From NCBI GenBank assembly GCA_963813415.1, contig CAWEYW010000007.1:1-64000 (forward strand): a stretch of 64,000 nucleotides of DNA, written 5' to 3'. The notes beneath the pieces were generated by a model. That model was not told the origin of the DNA. It saw only the letters and a program-made list of their open reading frames with translations, and did not search any database. A program made the translations under genes and the position numbers. Shown here piece by piece: positions 50,647-59,830 of the stretch (within the stretch, counting starts at the first letter, position 1; each line of letters starts with the position of its first letter). The stretch comes from CAIWHR01 sp963813415. Its GTDB lineage: Bacteria > Pseudomonadota > Gammaproteobacteria > Burkholderiales > Casimicrobiaceae.

Positions 50647-51597
50647 TCAGCGCACCGGCGCGCTCGCGCGCTCCAATGCAGTCGCGAACATGCCCGCCAC
50701 GTCGAAGCCGGTCTGCTGCGCAATCTCGACGAAGCAGGTGGGGCTCGTCACGTTCACTTCGGTGAGATGACCGCCGATGACATCGAGGCCAACCACGAGC
50801 AAGCCCTCCGCCCACAGCTGCGGCCCCAGTCTCTCGGCGATCTCGCGCTCGCGCGTCGTCAGCGGACGCGCCTCGCCGCGGCCACCTGCTGCGAGATTGC
50901 CGCGCGTTTCACCAGGACGCGGAATGCGCGCGAGCGAATAGGGCACCGGCTCGCCCGCGATCACCAGCACGCGCTTGTCGCCGTCGGCGATCTCGGGAAG
51001 GTAACGCTGCGCCATGATCGTGCGCGCACCCTGCTGGCCGAGCGTCTCCACGATCACGTTGCGGTTGGGATCGTCGCGCCGCACCCGGAAAATCGATGAT
51101 CCGCCCATGCCGTCGAGCGGCTTCAGGATCACGTCGCCGTGATCGTCGATGAAGCCGTTGACCTGCGCCATGTCGCGGCTCACGAGGGTCGGCGCGATGA
51201 ACTCGGCGAATCGCGTGATCGCCAGCTTCTCGTTGTTGTCGCGAATCGCGCGCGGCCGATTGAACACCCGCGCCCCTTCCCGCTCGGCCGCCTCGAGAAG
51301 ATACGTCGCATAGACGTATTCCATGTCGAACGGTGGATCCTTGCGCATCACGACGGCGTCGAAGTGGCGCAATGCCCGCTCCCGGGTTTCACCGACCGTG
51401 TGCCACGTGTTGTCGTCGTCGCTCAGAGTGATCGGCGCGCTGCGGGCGCGCGTGCCGTGCCCGTCCCACACCATGTCGGCGGGCTCGAAGGCGTGAATGA
51501 CGTGCCCGCGCGCGGCGAGCGCACGCATCATCGCGACGCTCGAATCCTTGTAAGCCTTGAGCGAGAGCAGCGGGTCGAGGATGAAGGCAAAGTCCAT
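50647..51597 (-). CDS. gshB: Glutathione synthetase
   Basis: GshB (316 residues) joins gamma-glutamylcysteine and glycine. It has the ATP-grasp layout: MDFAFILDPLLSLKAYKDSS at the start, RKDPPFDMEYVYATYLLE near residue 84, DVILKPLDGMGGSSIFRV near 155 and GLDVIGGHLTEVNVTSPTC near 270. The gene lies upstream of the EIIA-HPr-EI genes on the same strand, a neighbourhood common in betaproteobacteria. Confidence 0.96.
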   Translation of the reverse strand: MDFAFILDPLLSLKAYKDSSVAMMRALAARGHVIHAFEPADMVWDGHGTRARSAPITLSDDDNTWHTVGETRERALRHFDAVVMRKDPPFDMEYVYATYLLEAAEREGARVFNRPRAIRDNNEKLAITRFAEFIAPTLVSRDMAQVNGFIDDHGDVILKPLDGMGGSSIFRVRRDDPNRNVIVETLGQQGARTIMAQRYLPEIADGDKRVLVIAGEPVPYSLARIPRPGETRGNLAAGGRGEARPLTTREREIAERLGPQLWAEGLLVVGLDVIGGHLTEVNVTSPTCFVEIAQQTGFDVAGMFATALERASAPVR

Positions 51598-52201
51598 GGC
51601 GGCGGCAGCATGTCGTGACCGACCATGCTACCGCACCCGGTCCGCTGCACGCGGCGAGCGCTCATCGCGCCGCTGTCGCCGCAACCGGAACGGGCTACGG
51701 ACCTTCAGGCACGCCGCGCCTGCAGGCGGCGACTACCCGTGATGGAAGAGGATGTGGCCGTCGCGGCGAACCAGGATGCCCGCCAGCGACACGACCGCGA
51801 AGATGCAGACCAAGCCGAGGAGCCCGACTGCCATGACCGCCTCCTTGCAGAACGTCTGTAAACATCCTGCGCTTCGGCACGGCGGAAATCCTTGATCTTT
51901 GTCGCCTGGCGTGTGACTGGTCCCCCGCAGCAGAAATTCGCCAGTTGCCGGTCGAAGGGATCGGCATCGAACCTGTTCCATCGTCCGGATGTCCACCCCC
52001 AGACGGGCTGCAATGCTGCAGTGCAGGAGCTGCGGCCCACGATGATCTGCTGGCGAATGGCCGATCGCTGCTCCACACTGAAGCACGACTGGCCGGCGCG
52101 GCCAGATTCTGCGGGACCCCATCGTCCGGTCGCAGGCATGCTGCCGACGCGGCGCGAGCCAGTCTTCGCCTTCCACGAACCCCGACCACGGAGAGCTCCC
52201 C
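51598..52201. other. 600-base gap between gshB and the AhpD-like genes
   Basis: Apart from a 33-codon membrane peptide gene (51733-51834) this stretch has no convincing gene. On the reverse strand near 51960-52095 a frame reads FSVEQRSAIRQQIIVGRSS and a neighbouring frame reads IAARLGVDIRTM; together they weakly resemble the helix-turn-helix start of an IS630-like transposase with a frameshift. Confidence in that is low. The promoters of gshB and of the AhpD-like operon should lie at the two ends. Confidence 0.35.
51733..51834 (-). CDS. 33-residue membrane peptide
   Basis: The frame encodes MAVGLLGLVCIFAVVSLAGI, continuing LVRRDGHILFHHG. AAGGAGG, a perfect ribosome-binding site, stands 6 bases before the ATG. 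Residues 3-22 form one membrane helix; the C-terminus is short and polar with Arg-Arg and three histidines. It stands alone, about 100 bases beyond gshB, and is too short for standard gene finders. Strong translation signals plus an ideal helix make a real small protein likely. The role is unknown. Confidence 0.6.
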   Translation of the reverse strand: MAVGLLGLVCIFAVVSLAGILVRRDGHILFHHG

Positions 52202-52555
52202 ATGGACAAGCCGATGTATCCCGATGCGACTCGGGAGTTGCACGAGAAGCGCGAAGCCCTCGCGCCCGAGATCTACGCCGCGTTCAGGGCCTTCAACGAG
52301 CGCGTGTTCGCGGATGGCGCCTTGCCGTCCAAGACGAAGGAGCTGATCGCCGTGGCCGTGGCACACGTGACGCAGTGCCCGTATTGCATCCGCGGCCATA
52401 CCCAGGCGGCGCTGCGCAAGGGCGCGACGGAGCCGGAGGTCATGGAAGCGATCTGGGTGGCGGCCGAGATGCGCGCGGGCGGCGCATACGCGCACGCCAA
52501 TATTGCACTCGATGCGATGAACCGCGTGGCCGTCAGGTCCGGCGGCCACGACTAG
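52202..52555 (+). CDS. Carboxymuconolactone decarboxylase (AhpD-like) family protein
   Basis: The 117-residue protein has the AhpD fold signature VAHVTQCPYCIRGHTQAAL near residue 53, with the redox C-x2-C and following His, and WVAAEMRAGGAYAH near 85. Such small members act as peroxide reductants or general oxidoreductases. It is the first of three short genes (AhpD-like, AhpD-like, cupin); the stop is followed after 11 bases by the next start. Confidence 0.9.
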   Translation: MDKPMYPDATRELHEKREALAPEIYAAFRAFNERVFADGALPSKTKELIAVAVAHVTQCPYCIRGHTQAALRKGATEPEVMEAIWVAAEMRAGGAYAHANIALDAMNRVAVRSGGHD

Positions 52556-52566
52556 AGGAGGCCCGC

Positions 52567-53055
52567 ATGGCATCCCGTCTCAACTATGCTGCCGTCGCGC
52601 CCAAGGGTGTCGCCGCACTGCGCGGGCTCGAGGCGTACGTGCGCCAGAGCGGGCTCGATGCGTCCCTGCTCGAGCTCGTGAAAACGCGCGCATCGCAGAT
52701 CAATGGCTGCGCCTACTGCATCGACATGCACACCAAGGATGCCCGCGCGCACGGCGAGACGGAGCAGCGCCTGTACGCGCTGTCCGCCTGGCGTGAAACG
52801 CCGTTCTTCTCGGACCGGGAGCGGGCTGCGCTCGCCTGGGCCGAGATCGTCACCCGCATGGGCGAGCATGGCGTCCCGGACGCCGACTACGCCGCGGCCC
52901 GGGCGCAGTTCAGCGAGACCGAGCTCGTCGATCTCACCCTCGCGCTCGTGGCGATCAATGGATGGAACCGGCTGTGCGTGGCCTTCGGCACGACGCCCGG
53001 CAGCTATCAGCCGCGACCAGGCACGGCGCCGACCAAAGTTTCGCCGGAGGCATAG
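52567..53055 (+). CDS. AhpD-like alkylhydroperoxidase domain protein
   Basis: The 162-residue protein contains LVKTRASQINGCAYCIDMHTKDAR near residues 39-62, with the active C-x2-C-x3-H, and ERAALAWAEIVTRM near 88. It belongs to the longer, macrophage-type AhpD subfamily, different from its shorter neighbour. GAGGAGG a few bases before the ATG at 52567 marks the start. Both redox proteins are probably made from one transcript with the downstream cupin. Confidence 0.92.
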   Translation: MASRLNYAAVAPKGVAALRGLEAYVRQSGLDASLLELVKTRASQINGCAYCIDMHTKDARAHGETEQRLYALSAWRETPFFSDRERAALAWAEIVTRMGEHGVPDADYAAARAQFSETELVDLTLALVAINGWNRLCVAFGTTPGSYQPRPGTAPTKVSPEA

Positions 53056-53057
53056 TC

Positions 53058-53390
53058 ATGGCCATTCCACACGCCGCCCCAGGCGAGATCATCGACATCC
53101 GTGGCGCGGTCGGGACCATCGGTCCTGAGAACTCGGAAACGCTGATCAGGACCGACCACCTCGAGGTTTTCCGCTACGCGGTGCCCGCCGGCAAGGTGGT
53201 CGACGTGCACACCGCGGCAGGCTTGATGGTGGTGCAATGTCTCGAAGGCACGGTCGAGTTCAGCGCACTTGGCAAGACCGGGCGGCTCACGCCCGGCACG
53301 ATGCTCTATCTTGCCGACCGCGAACCGCATGGCCTCAAGGCCGTCACGGGTGCGCTCCTCCTGATCACGATCCTGCTGCACCGGACCTGA
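53058..53390 (+). CDS. Cupin domain protein
   Basis: The 110-residue protein is a single cupin beta-barrel. VVDVHTAAGLMVVQCLEGTVEF near residues 39-60 and LTPGTMLYLADREPHGLKAV near 70-90 are the two cupin motifs; the metal-binding set is reduced, with His43, Glu57 and His85 as candidates. It begins 2 bases after the AhpD-like stop and is co-transcribed. A sensor or small-molecule-handling role in stress response is possible. Confidence 0.88.
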   Translation: MAIPHAAPGEIIDIRGAVGTIGPENSETLIRTDHLEVFRYAVPAGKVVDVHTAAGLMVVQCLEGTVEFSALGKTGRLTPGTMLYLADREPHGLKAVTGALLLITILLHRT

Positions 53391-53432
53391 GGCGGCCCTC
53401 CACGACGACGACGCGCACCGGCCCCCCGCGCG

Positions 53433-55286
53433 TCACTCCACCGTCACGGATTTGGCGAGGTTCCGCGGCTTGTCGACGTCCGTGCCGCGGATGACGGCCG
53501 TGTGATACGCAAGCAGCTGCAGGGGAATCACGTGCACCACCGGCGAAAGCAGGCCACGGTGCTCCGGCAGCCGGATGACGTGGACGCCTTCGGAAGGCTG
53601 CAGGTGGCTGTCGAGATCGGCGACCACGTACAGTTCGCCGCCGCGCGCACGCACTTCCTGCAGGTTGGACTTGAGCTTTTCGAGAAGGGCGTCGTTCGGG
53701 GCGATGGCGACCACCGGCATCGCCGCATCGACCAACGCCAGCGGTCCGTGCTTCAGCTCACCGGCCGGATACGCCTCGGCATGGATGTACGAGATCTCCT
53801 TCAGCTTCAGCGCACCCTCGAGCGCGATCGGGTAATGCAGGCCACGGCCGAGGAAGAGGGCGTTGTGCTTGCGGGCGAACTGCTGCGCCCAGGCGATGAT
53901 CTGCGGCTCGAGCGCGAGCGCGCCCTGTAGCGCAGCGGGGAGATGGCGCAGCCGGCGCACCCAGTCGAGCTCGCTCGCCTCGTCGAGCCGGCCACGCAGC
54001 TTCGCGAGCGTGAGCGCAAGCAGGAATTCCGCGACGAGCTGGGTCGTGAAGGCCTTGGTCGAGGCGACGCCGATTTCCGTACCGGCGCGCGTCAGGAAGG
54101 TGAGGGCGGTCTGGCGCACCATCGAGCTCGTCGCCACGTTGCAGATCGCCAGGGTGCACTCATGGCCAAGCGCTTTCGCATGCTTGAGGGCGGCAAGCGT
54201 GTCGGCGGTCTCGCCCGATTGCGACACCACGACCACCAGCGCCTTGGGGTTGGGCACCGTGTCGCGATAGCGGTATTCGCTCGCGATCTCGACCTGGCAG
54301 GAAATCCCGGCCAGCGACTCGATCCACTGCTTGGCCACGAGGCTCGAGTAGTAGCTCGTCCCGCACGCGAGGATCAGCACGCTGTCGATGCGCGCGAGCA
54401 TGTCGGCCGCCTTCGCGCCGAACAACGCAGGCTCGATGCGCACGATGCCTTCCAGCGTCTCGGCCACCGCGCGCGGCTGCTCGAAGATCTCCTTCTGCAT
54501 GTAGTGGCGATACGGCTCGAGCTGGACGGCATCGCTCGACGCACTGATGTTCACCACCGGGCGCTCCACCGGCGCGCCGCTCGCGTCGTAGATCGTGTAG
54601 CCATCGCGCCAGATGTCGGCGACGTCGCCTTCCTCGAGGTACGCCACGTGCCGCGTCACCGACAGCAGTGCGGCGGCATCGGACGCCAGGAAGTGATCGT
54701 CCTCGCCAATGCCAACGACCAGCGGGCTTCCCTGGCGCGCGCCGACGACCCGGCCCGGTTCGCGCGTCGAGATCACGGCGATCGCGTAGGCACCATGGAA
54801 TTGCGCGACGGCGGCCTGCACGGCGCGCAGGAGATCCCCGCCGCCCGGCGCATGCCAGTGCGAATGCACGAGGTGCGCGATGACTTCGGTGTCGGTCTGC
54901 GTGGCGAAGGTATATCCGCGTGCCTGGAGCTCGGTGCGCAGCACCTCGAAGTTCTCGATGATGCCGTTGTGCACCACGGCGATCTCGTCGCCCGACACGT
55001 GCGGATGGGCATTGGTCGGCGTCGGCGCCCCGTGCGTGGCCCAGCGCGTGTGCGAGATGCCGGTGGTGCCCGCGAGTCCGGAAAGCTCGGCCTGCTTCGC
55101 GAGATCGGCGACCCGTGAGGTCGTGACGAGCCGCGACAGCTCCATGCCGGGGAGCGCGGCCCCATTCACGTTGCGCAGGATGGCGAGCCCGGTCGAGTCA
55201 TAACCGCGATATTCGAGCCGCCGCACGCCGTCGATCAGGACCGGCACGACATTGCGGAGAGAGGTGGCGCCTACGATGCCGCACAT
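53433..55286 (-). CDS. glmS: Glutamine-fructose-6-phosphate aminotransferase (isomerizing)
   Basis: GlmS (617 residues) makes glucosamine-6-phosphate, the entry to UDP-GlcNAc. The start at 55286 gives MCGIVGA, so Cys2 is the glutaminase nucleophile. HTRWATHGAPTPTNAHPH near residue 80 and NGIIENF near 107 belong to the glutaminase half; two SIS domains follow (ACGTSYYSS near 315, SQSGETADTLAAL near 362, KSVTVE C-terminus). It is the third gene after glmU and the small Cys-repeat gene. Confidence 0.97.
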   Translation of the reverse strand: MCGIVGATSLRNVVPVLIDGVRRLEYRGYDSTGLAILRNVNGAALPGMELSRLVTTSRVADLAKQAELSGLAGTTGISHTRWATHGAPTPTNAHPHVSGDEIAVVHNGIIENFEVLRTELQARGYTFATQTDTEVIAHLVHSHWHAPGGGDLLRAVQAAVAQFHGAYAIAVISTREPGRVVGARQGSPLVVGIGEDDHFLASDAAALLSVTRHVAYLEEGDVADIWRDGYTIYDASGAPVERPVVNISASSDAVQLEPYRHYMQKEIFEQPRAVAETLEGIVRIEPALFGAKAADMLARIDSVLILACGTSYYSSLVAKQWIESLAGISCQVEIASEYRYRDTVPNPKALVVVVSQSGETADTLAALKHAKALGHECTLAICNVATSSMVRQTALTFLTRAGTEIGVASTKAFTTQLVAEFLLALTLAKLRGRLDEASELDWVRRLRHLPAALQGALALEPQIIAWAQQFARKHNALFLGRGLHYPIALEGALKLKEISYIHAEAYPAGELKHGPLALVDAAMPVVAIAPNDALLEKLKSNLQEVRARGGELYVVADLDSHLQPSEGVHVIRLPEHRGLLSPVVHVIPLQLLAYHTAVIRGTDVDKPRNLAKSVTVE

Positions 55287-55341
55287 GATGGATTCTCCAG
55301 GACGCGCACCCGATGGCCCATGGCGCGCATCGGGCCGCGCC

Positions 55342-55715
55342 TCATTGCTGCCTGACGGTCGGTGGATTGATGCCGTTGGCCCGCTGGCATGCGGCGAAGG
55401 CCGCGCCAACCTGGCCATTGCAGAGTTCGGCCTTTCTCGCTGCCCGATTGTGCGCCTCGCACATCGCCCTCGCCGCCGGTGGCGCCCTGCCGCAGTCTTC
55501 CACGATGGGAACGATGCGGTTTTCGCGCTCGCACGTCCGGCGCTCCGCACCCTCGAGGCCAGCACAGATGGCGTGCATGCGATTGACGCCTTCGCAGCGC
55601 GCCTGCAGCGCCGGCGCAAGGCTGCTGCAGTCGACCTGGGCCGCGGCACCGCCGCTCACCAGGAGCGCGGCGGCGCATGCCAGCGCCCGCAGGTTGTCCA
55701 TGCGCAAGGTTCGCA

Positions 55716-55719
<4 letters not shown>
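55342..55719 (-). CDS. Secreted protein with four C-x10-C repeats
   Basis: The 125-residue product has a signal peptide (residues 10-28, ending GGAAAQ) and eight cysteines at 31, 42, 52, 63, 76, 87, 100 and 111. They form four pairs, each exactly C-x10-C. The first three pairs are followed by E-x2-N-R and the last by Q-x2-N-G, so the protein is a four-fold repeat of about 24 residues, probably disulfide-bridged helical hairpins in the periplasm. The ATG overlaps the glmU stop in ATGA. I do not recognise the family. Confidence 0.75.
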
Positions 55720-57092
<1,373 letters not shown>

Positions 57093-57393
57093 GAGCTGCG
57101 GAGCAACGAAAAGGGGAGCCGTGATGATACGTCATCGCGCTCCTCGCCCTGGCGGTGCCTGACCTGCGGAGCCCGGGCGCGCGCGGGCGGCTTGTCGCTG
57201 ACAACCGGTGCCGCTCAGCCCGTCCGGCCGGGCGATGATCCGCGTCACCATCGTCGGCGAGCTGGTCGTGATGGCCAGAATCGTCGTGACCGCGTTGCGC
57301 CAGCGCATCCTTCGACGATGGAAACGCGCGCCGCGCCGGGCGCGGTCGAGTGTTGCCGCGGGGCGCACCATGTGCTCCGGTATCCTGCGCCGT
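57093..57393. other. Control region between glmU and the ParA-like gene
   Basis: This 301-base divergent gap should hold both promoters. A frame open from 57208 on the forward strand joins the ParA-like gene but is arginine-rich and begins upstream of the conserved start, so it is read as non-coding. No repeat or hairpin with a U-tract is seen. Confidence 0.4.
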
Positions 57394-58155
57394 ATGGCGA
57401 CCATCGCCGTTTTCAACCAGAAGGGCGGCGTCGGCAGGACGACGACGACGCTCAACGTCCTCGCTGCCATCGCCCAGCGCGGCCGGCGGCCATGGGGGAT
57501 CGACCTCGACCCCAATGCCCAGCTGTCGCAGGTGTTCGACGTGCGCCCGCGCGCCGCGGAGTCGATGTACGCGTTCTTCGCGCATGGGGTGTCGCTGGCG
57601 GACATCGCGCAGATCACGCGCAGCGGCGTGGTGCTGTGTCCCGGTCACGCGGAGCTCGCGAAGCTCGACGCCGTGCTCGGCCGCAGCCTTGATGTCGTCA
57701 TGCGCCTGCGGACCGCACTCCGCCAGCCGGACGTCGCAACGGACCCGGTGGTGATCGACTGTCCTGCGCTGCTCAACGTGCTCACCCTGAACGCGCTGCT
57801 GGCCTGCAACCTCGCGCTGGTGCCGGTGTCGTGCGAATTCCTTGCGGTGCGCAGTGCCGCCGATGTGGGACGCGCGCTCGATGCGCTCGAGCCCGTACTG
57901 AAGCAACACGTGCCCCGGCGCTACGTGCTGACGCGTTACACGGCGGGCGAGCGGATGAGCGAGGAGGCGGTACAGCGCCTGCAGGCGTCCGTGCCCGTGG
58001 GCGAGATCTGCGCGACGCGCATTCGCGCCGCCGTCGAGGTCGCGGAAAGCCCGCTCGCCGGGCTGGACGTCTTTCGGCATGCGCCGGAAAGCACCGGCGC
58101 GCTCGATCACCAGGCGCTGGTCGACGAGCTCGCTGCGGGCGGCTTCGGCCTGTAA
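57394..58155 (+). CDS. ParA/MinD-like ATPase with a degenerate P-loop
   Basis: The 253-residue protein starts MATIAVFNQKGGVGRTTTT. The deviant Walker A motif of ParA proteins is normally KGGxGK(S/T); here the signature Lys10 is present but the second Lys is replaced by Arg15 (codon AGG). DLDPNAQLSQVF (switch I) and VIDCPALLNVL (switch II) follow. There is no parB, and no chemotaxis or cellulose gene adjoins it. It may bind nucleotide weakly or act without ATP hydrolysis. The ATG at 57394 is set by the conserved first strand. Confidence 0.82.
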   Translation: MATIAVFNQKGGVGRTTTTLNVLAAIAQRGRRPWGIDLDPNAQLSQVFDVRPRAAESMYAFFAHGVSLADIAQITRSGVVLCPGHAELAKLDAVLGRSLDVVMRLRTALRQPDVATDPVVIDCPALLNVLTLNALLACNLALVPVSCEFLAVRSAADVGRALDALEPVLKQHVPRRYVLTRYTAGERMSEEAVQRLQASVPVGEICATRIRAAVEVAESPLAGLDVFRHAPESTGALDHQALVDELAAGGFGL

Positions 58156-58193
58156 CGGTCAACCGGCGGAATGTGAGCGCCCCCTCCGGCAAT

Positions 58194-58946
58194 TTACGCG
58201 CGGGCGCCGTGCTGGACGCTGAGCCCCGCTTCACGCGCTGCCACGGCCGGTTCGTCCCGCGGCTCAGCCAGCGCGGCGACGATCGCTTCGGCGGCGGCGG
58301 TGGACGATTGCGGGTTCTGGCCGGTGATGAGATTGCCATCGCGGACGACGAACGCCGTGAATGGCCGCGCCTCCTCGAAAATCGCGCCGAGCTCGCGGAG
58401 CCGCGTTTCGAGCAGGAACGGCACCGTGTCGGTCAGCCCGACGGCGGCTTCCTCGGCATTGGTGAACCCGGTGAGGCGGCGCGCTGCGACCAGCGCCTTG
58501 CCGTCGGCGCGCACGGCGCCGACCAGGCCTGCAGCACCGTGGCACACCGCGGCCACGATGCGGCCGTCGTCATAGGCCGCCGCCACGGCACGCGCGAGAT
58601 CCTGGTCGGCCGGGAGGTCCCACATCGTGCCGTGACCGCCGGGCAGGAAGATGGCGGCGTAGTCTGCCGTCGGGTGCCCGGCGAGGCGCGGCGTGTTCTC
58701 GATCGCTGCCATCGCCCGAGCATCGCTCAGGAAGCGCCGGACGCTCGGCGGTCGGCTGGCTTCGTCCAGGCTGCGGGGATCGAGCGGCACCTTGCCGCCC
58801 GCCATCGACACGATGTCGACCTCGCAACCGGCATCGCGAAAGACCCAGAAGGGCGCCGCAACTTCTTCCAGCCACAGGCCGGTTGGCTTGCCGGTCCCGC
58901 CGAGACGATCGTGCGAGGTGGTGACGATCAATATCCGTTGCGCCAT
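58194..58946 (-). CDS. DJ-1/PfpI family protein (HchA-like)
   Basis: The 250-residue protein has the nucleophile elbow VCHGAAGLVG with Cys135 and His136. Glu28 in TGLWLEEVAAPFWVF and the sequence AAIFLPGGHGTMWDLP near 97 are typical of class I glutamine amidotransferase-like DJ-1 proteins. Members act as glyoxalase III or protein deglycases. The start at 58946 removes a non-conserved extension. It is convergent with the ParA-like gene. Confidence 0.9.
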   Translation of the reverse strand: MAQRILIVTTSHDRLGGTGKPTGLWLEEVAAPFWVFRDAGCEVDIVSMAGGKVPLDPRSLDEASRPPSVRRFLSDARAMAAIENTPRLAGHPTADYAAIFLPGGHGTMWDLPADQDLARAVAAAYDDGRIVAAVCHGAAGLVGAVRADGKALVAARRLTGFTNAEEAAVGLTDTVPFLLETRLRELGAIFEEARPFTAFVVRDGNLITGQNPQSSTAAAEAIVAALAEPRDEPAVAAREAGLSVQHGARA

Positions 58947-58980
58947 GCGTCCTCCGTGGGTGGAGGGCATTGGAACAGGA

Positions 58981-59796
58981 TCAATCCGCCGTAGTTCCTT
59001 CGAGCAGGAACCGCGCGAGCTCGGCGAATCCCGCGCCTGCTTCGTGCCGGGTGACGTACGCGGGCAGGGTGTCGATGCGATCGGCATGCGCCCGCACGTT
59101 GGCCACGCCAACGGACAGCGGGAAGAATGCGAACATCGGGGCGTCGTTGGGCGAGTCGCCGACGAACACGAAATGCTCGCGTTCGCGATCGAGGTCGATG
59201 CCGAACGACTCGCTCATGAAGCTGCGCGCCATCGCCAGCTTGTCGTAGCGGCCGAACCAGCCGTTGACGTGGATCGAGCTCACCTTCGCGGTCATGCCCT
59301 CGGCTTCCATGAGTTCCACGATGCGGTCGATCGCGTGCCGCGGCAGCGGCGCCACGTCCTCGCAAAAATCGATGGCGATGTCGGTTTCGCGGTAGCGCTG
59401 GTCGGAAGCGAAGGCGCATCCGGGCACCATCCGGACGATGCGATGCCCGATGTCGTACAGCCGGGCGCGCTGCATCACGCGCTTGGCATCGCCGACAGCG
59501 AAGCGCCGCACGAGCCGGCGGGAGGCGTCGTCATAGCGCATCGCAAGCGCACCGTTCTCGCCGATCACCGCGTCGACGGGCCACATGCGGGCGATGTGGT
59601 CGCACCAGCCCGCCGGCCGGCCGGTCACCGGAACGACGAGCAATCCTGCAGCGCGCAGGCGCTCGAGCGCGCCGTAGGCTTCGGCCGTCAGCTTTCCGTG
59701 CGTGGTGAGGGTGTCGTCGATATCGGTGAAGACGCCCCGCAGCGCACGCCGTTCCCCGGCGGGCATCGACTCGAGCGGCGCAAGGCGCTCGGTCAT
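58981..59796 (-). CDS. HAD-IIB family phosphatase
   Basis: The 271-residue protein carries HAD motif I as FTDIDDTLTTHGKL (Asp25, Asp27), motif II in VVPVTGRPAGW near residue 55, a cap domain with IAIDFCEDVAP, and motif IV FVFVGDSPNDAPMFAFFPLSVGVANV split near 214-235. HAD-IIB enzymes hydrolyse sugar phosphates (for example mannosyl-3-phosphoglycerate or trehalose-6-phosphate); the substrate here is not known. It is between the DJ-1 gene and glpD on one strand. Confidence 0.88.
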   Translation of the reverse strand: MTERLAPLESMPAGERRALRGVFTDIDDTLTTHGKLTAEAYGALERLRAAGLLVVPVTGRPAGWCDHIARMWPVDAVIGENGALAMRYDDASRRLVRRFAVGDAKRVMQRARLYDIGHRIVRMVPGCAFASDQRYRETDIAIDFCEDVAPLPRHAIDRIVELMEAEGMTAKVSSIHVNGWFGRYDKLAMARSFMSESFGIDLDREREHFVFVGDSPNDAPMFAFFPLSVGVANVRAHADRIDTLPAYVTRHEAGAGFAELARFLLEGTTAD

Positions 59797-59830
59797 GGCG
59801 TTCCCGGGCCCGCGGTTGACGCCGCGGCGC

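Noticed and set aside
55287..55341. glmS ribozyme before glmS
   Set aside because: The 55-base spacer is too short for the ribozyme and shows none of its conserved core; the ribozyme is typical of Gram-positive bacteria.
57208..57393. N-terminal extension of the ParA-like protein
   Set aside because: The extra 62 codons are arginine-rich and lie before the canonical first strand; the ATG at 57394 gives the normal ParA start.
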